64,000 nt of DNA from DASPLX01 sp035627375. Lineage in GTDB: Bacteria > Pseudomonadota > Gammaproteobacteria > Burkholderiales > Burkholderiaceae_D. Both the position numbers and the translations under genes were made by a program. Shown in pieces: positions 61,005 through 64,000 of the stretch (the stretch's first letter is position 1; every line of letters starts with the position of its first letter). The stretch spans positions 1 to 64,000 of the forward strand of contig DASPLX010000046.1 of assembly GCA_035627375.1 (NCBI GenBank), written 5' to 3'. The notes under the pieces are model-generated. The model searched no databases and was not told where the DNA came from. It saw only the letters and a list, made by a program, of their open reading frames with translations.

Positions 61005-61222
61005 GCATTCTCCTCTTCAAAGAAACCGCTCGCATATAAAACTGCGCGCATGTCCGCCCCGACTTCGGCGGCGGAATCGACAAGATAATATATTTCATCG
61101 CCGGCCGCCGGCCAACCACATCAAGCATCCTCGCGGCAGGGTAATTTTCTGCAATACAGCCGGCCCGCCGCCGTCTATCTTGTGCTTCCGTATTTTCCGA
61201 CTCGATCGAAGGAGCGCATTCC

Positions 61223-61810
61223 ATGAGCCTGCTCGTTTCCATGGCCGCCTTTGCCCTGGCGGCATCCATTTCCCCCGGCCCGGTCAATATCGTCGCGCTG
61301 AGTTCCGGCGCGCAGTACGGTTTGCGCGCCAGCATGCGCCACGTCACCGACGCGACCTTCGGCTTCACCTTGCTGCTGGTATTGACCGGCCTCGGGCTGC
61401 ACGAGCTGTTGCGCTACCTGCCGTTCCTGACGCGGGCCATCCAGCTGGCCGGCGTGGGCTTCCTGCTCTTCATGGCCTGGAAACTCGCCATTGACGACGG
61501 TCGGCTCGATGCCGACGCGCGCGGCGGCGGCCCATCGCTGCTCTACGGCGCCGCCATGCAATGGCTGAATCCGAAGGCATGGCTGGCATCGGTGGCCGGG
61601 ATGGGCGCCTTCGCGGCGAACGGCGACGCGCTGCTGGTGTGGCGGTTCGCGGCGGTCTATTTCGTGATCTGCTACGTCTCGATCGCATGCTGGGCGTACG
61701 CGGGAACCTTCCTGCGCCACTACCTGGACAATCCGAGGGGCATGCGCCTGTTCAACCGCTCGATGGCCGCCCTGCTCGCCGCCAGCGCCGCCTACCTGCT
61801 GCTCTCGTAA
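61223..61810 (+). CDS. LysE/RhtB-family exporter
   Basis: 195-aa inner-membrane protein. SISPGPVNIVALSSGAQYG in the first helix is the family signature, and AMQWLNPKAWLASVAGMGAF the second. Six membrane segments are visible. GAAGGAG-type bases precede the ATG. It converges with an AraC regulator six bases away, which often controls such exporters. It is a distant paralogue of the LysE protein at 56134. The preceding 218 bases hold no gene. Confidence 0.88.
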   Translation: MSLLVSMAAFALAASISPGPVNIVALSSGAQYGLRASMRHVTDATFGFTLLLVLTGLGLHELLRYLPFLTRAIQLAGVGFLLFMAWKLAIDDGRLDADARGGGPSLLYGAAMQWLNPKAWLASVAGMGAFAANGDALLVWRFAAVYFVICYVSIACWAYAGTFLRHYLDNPRGMRLFNRSMAALLAASAAYLLLS

Positions 61811-61816
61811 GCGGAA

Positions 61817-62653
61817 TCAGCCGCGATACTGGCCCGGCGTGGCCGCCAGGAATTGCTTGAATACGCGCTGGAAGTGGGCTTGATCTCCGAAGCCGGTTTC
61901 GAGCGCCACGTCGGCGATCGCATCGCCGCGCCGGAGCAGCGCGCGCGCCAGCTGGACCCGCCGGTTCAGCAGATAGGCGTGCGGGGTCATGCCGTAGCGC
62001 TTCTTGAAGGCGCGGATCAGGTAAGACGGCGAGATATCGGCCGCGCCGCAGATTTCCTCAAGCTTGAGCGGGCGCGCGCAATTGTCGCTGATGAATTCGG
62101 CGGCTCGTTCGAGCCTGCCGTTCGCACCCTGCTCCCGGAGCGGCGCCGGATCGAGCATTTGCTGGACTTGTTCGAAGAACGCGATCGCCGCGCACTGCTT
62201 GCGCAGGATTTCCGCATCGCCGTCGGTGAGAATGCCGTAGAAGCGCTCGAATCCCGCACACAGCACCGGCGCCGTGCTCATGGTGGCGGCGAAAGCGCGG
62301 AAATCCCGGTTGGCGCTGAATCCCCATCCGTGCTGCAACTCGGCGAGCCAGGAGCGGTCGACGTACAGCATGCGATACGACCACGGCTCGCCGTCGACCG
62401 GATTGCAGGCATGGACATCGCCCGGATTCATGAGCACGACGGTATTCGCGCCCACGCGTTCGCGCGCGGCCCGGTTGAGATAGTCGGTCCGCCCGCCGGT
62501 GATCAGGCCGATGGAGAAGGATTCGTGCGAGTGCTTGGCGTAGCAGACCTGGCGCCCGTCGCGGATCGAACGGGCTTCGATGAAAGGCAGCTCGGCGTCG
62601 CGCCAGAAGCGGGGAATGTGCGGACTTTCGCTGAAATTGGTCCATATGCGCAT
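61817..62653 (-). CDS. AraC-family transcriptional regulator
   Basis: 278 aa. An N-terminal cupin-like ligand domain (SFSIGLITGGRTDYLNRAARERV, LMNPGDVHACNPVDG) and a C-terminal pair of HTH motifs (LEEICGAADISPSYLIRAFKKR, IADVALETGFGDQAHFQRVFKQ, ATPGQYR). The arrangement is that of AraC proteins controlling amino-acid exporters. It begins nine bases after the end of the TPR-like gene on the same strand. Confidence 0.92.
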   Translation of the reverse strand: MRIWTNFSESPHIPRFWRDAELPFIEARSIRDGRQVCYAKHSHESFSIGLITGGRTDYLNRAARERVGANTVVLMNPGDVHACNPVDGEPWSYRMLYVDRSWLAELQHGWGFSANRDFRAFAATMSTAPVLCAGFERFYGILTDGDAEILRKQCAAIAFFEQVQQMLDPAPLREQGANGRLERAAEFISDNCARPLKLEEICGAADISPSYLIRAFKKRYGMTPHAYLLNRRVQLARALLRRGDAIADVALETGFGDQAHFQRVFKQFLAATPGQYRG

Positions 62654-62662
62654 AGTTCTTAA

Positions 62663-64000
62663 TCACGGAACTTGTTTGCCCGCCTCTTCGCTTCGGTTCT
62701 GTTGCAAAAAAGGATTCGTTGATGATGCTCCCCTTACGGCTTCGGCAATTTCCTGCTTAGAAATCGACTTCAACCGTTCCGAATTAGGATCAAGATAATG
62801 CGTCATCCCTACCGCCCTCCGGCGCAATGCAGGCTTGTCTTGCAAACCAACTTCAACCGCATATGGCCAAGACATCCACGGATGCATGATTTGGTTCTTC
62901 TTTGCCCAATCCAAAGCTTCGCCCCGATATCTTTCTTCTTTCGTCGCTTGGTAAAGCCAATCCAAAATCTCGGCATAAATATACCCGGATTGCAGACCGG
63001 CGCTATTCCAAGTCGTACCGCGAACCTTGGCTCTTTGCGCCAATGCCATAGCTGCTCCATGATTACCGGAAAGGCCCTCAAGGATTGAACGCGCCAAATA
63101 GTATTGAAACCCATAGCGTTCCGGCTCAAACCTAGCTAGTACACCCTTCACCTCTTCCGCAGCCCCAGATCGCGCGCCGGCAAATGCGAGATATGGAAGC
63201 AAGTATCCAGTCTCGTCGACGGAAACGTCGTACAAATTCAAAGCTTCCGACAGCAATAAGCGAGCGGACGCATAGTCTTTCTCCTTCATTTTCTGAAGCG
63301 CCTCGATAAAGTACACATGGTCCGACTTGACACGCGTCCTCCTCGATTCGCGAACGAACTGACCTGGCAATACCGCGCCGAAACGCGAGGTATTCGGTCC
63401 AAGCACAGGCATGTTCTTCCCGCCGCTTTCTCTGACAACATTCCTTTCGTTGACTTCAAGCCTGGAGACCGGAATTTCGATATCCTCCATCGCGTCACGA
63501 AGCGTGGCTGTCGGGTATCTATCGATGAGTCCAGCCCTGATCAAGAAAGTCGCGGCATTTTCGGACGACTGACCCGACTTAGTTGAATTACCTTGCTTAA
63601 TCCACGACAAGATTGTCCCTTCGTCCGCACCCGCCATACGTTGGCCGACCAGCGCACCTTCCCAAATAAAACTCTTCTTGCCTTGACTAGAAAGATAGTC
63701 GCTCAATTTTTGAGCCTCAGCCGCACTACCTGCTGCATACAACATTGCAAGATAGTCGGCGTATCCGTTCGGCGCCGCGTAACGCCGAATGCGGGTAGCC
63801 GCGCTATGTGCCGCCCCCTTGATGTCTCCCTGAATGAGTTGAAGGCGCTGCCAAGCCCGCAATTCGGAATCGGCCCCCGTTCGCTGCGCAACGCAAATTT
63901 GATACAGAGCCTTCGCCTCGTCAAAATTCCCGGTCCAATAGAATAGAGCGGCCGCTTCAGCCGCATTATTTGCGATTCCGACGGGATTTTCGGTACTCCC
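62663..64000 (-). CDS. TPR-like protein of unknown function (5' end beyond the window)
   Basis: The frame stays open to base 64000, giving at least 445 residues; the TTG at 63862 is an internal codon. Repeats of TPR or Sel1 type are suggested by FYWTGNFDEAKALYQICVAQR at the visible start, AAEAQKLSDYLSSQGKKSF, ASARLLLSEALNLYDVS and FQYYLARSILEGLSGNHGAAM. GC content is clearly lower than in most of the window, hinting at acquisition. No signal or membrane segment is in the visible part. It may belong to a surface-polysaccharide or phage-receptor type protein; this is not supported further. Confidence 0.75.
   Translation of the reverse strand, partial: GSTENPVGIANNAAEAAALFYWTGNFDEAKALYQICVAQRTGADSELRAWQRLQLIQGDIKGAAHSAATRIRRYAAPNGYADYLAMLYAAGSAAEAQKLSDYLSSQGKKSFIWEGALVGQRMAGADEGTILSWIKQGNSTKSGQSSENAATFLIRAGLIDRYPTATLRDAMEDIEIPVSRLEVNERNVVRESGGKNMPVLGPNTSRFGAVLPGQFVRESRRTRVKSDHVYFIEALQKMKEKDYASARLLLSEALNLYDVSVDETGYLLPYLAFAGARSGAAEEVKGVLARFEPERYGFQYYLARSILEGLSGNHGAAMALAQRAKVRGTTWNSAGLQSGYIYAEILDWLYQATKEERYRGEALDWAKKNQIMHPWMSWPYAVEVGLQDKPALRRRAVGMTHYLDPNSERLKSISKQEIAEAVRGASSTNPFLQQNRSEEAGKQVP

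Overview
The window is high-GC, densely packed chromosomal DNA from a proteobacterium, most likely a betaproteobacterium of the Burkholderiales (Oxalobacteraceae/Massilia-like). This placement is an inference. It rests on composition, the acs / UPF0114 / class I fumarase / murI gene order, a tRNA-His with encoded CCA, and families such as DUF883, DUF1328 and entericidin-type lipoproteins. No rRNA, CRISPR array, IS element or prophage was seen.

Left part (1-22.4 kb): an accessory secretion and peptide region. A PP2C phosphatase converges on a three-gene minus-strand unit: a PatG C-terminal-like protein, a 76-aa peptide with a Cys-rich tail, and a PatA/PatG-like subtilase. This looks like a small RiPP locus. 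A diheme peroxidase-like cytochrome and a serralysin with RTX and DUF4214 regions follow. Next is a 90-aa protein with a double-glycine leader, preceded by a good sigma-54 -24/-12 element. Facing it is an eight-gene minus-strand operon (20124 to 7233): FHA-GAF-HD-GYP regulator, outer-membrane factor, double-FHA membrane protein, HlyD adaptor, parvulin-type PPIase, CNB-CNB-C39-ABC exporter, sigma-54 activator and metallophosphoesterase. Together these form a regulated type I export system with a plausible substrate next door. Two tandem DUF4399 genes and an FGE-like protein close the region.

Middle (22.4-35.7 kb): housekeeping and small units. These include a PTP-like protein, YjbQ, a metzincin protease, a low-GC orphan gene at 26.2-26.9 kb, acs, the UPF0114-fumarase-murI run, a SymE-like toxin with a folded leader, tRNA-His with a perfect-spacing sigma-70 promoter and terminator, a PhyH dioxygenase, and an ArsR/ArsO-like pair sharing a duplicated operator.

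Right part (35.9-64 kb): a FecR-TPR-barrel protein overlapping a CHASE2 nucleotide cyclase; an ECF sigma/anti-sigma pair; a thioredoxin-like protein; a solute-binding protein coupled to a hybrid histidine kinase; a stress-type small-protein cluster; and a coupled five-gene operon (C39-like peptidase, RimK-like ATP-grasp, GCS2 ligase, N-formylglutamate amidohydrolase, Cys-rich Csp-like protein). After these come WYL/LysE, DUF3224/SDR, YkgJ, a serine hydrolase with a decayed VOC gene in front of it, GNAT, zinc ribbon, LysE/AraC, and a truncated TPR-like gene running off the right edge.

The best candidates for undescribed biology are the PatG-like/Cys-peptide/subtilase unit, the sigma-54-driven double-glycine peptide with its FHA/HD-GYP-wired exporter, and the GCS2/ATP-grasp operon ending in a Cys-rich protein. 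All family calls come from reading motifs; no database search was run.
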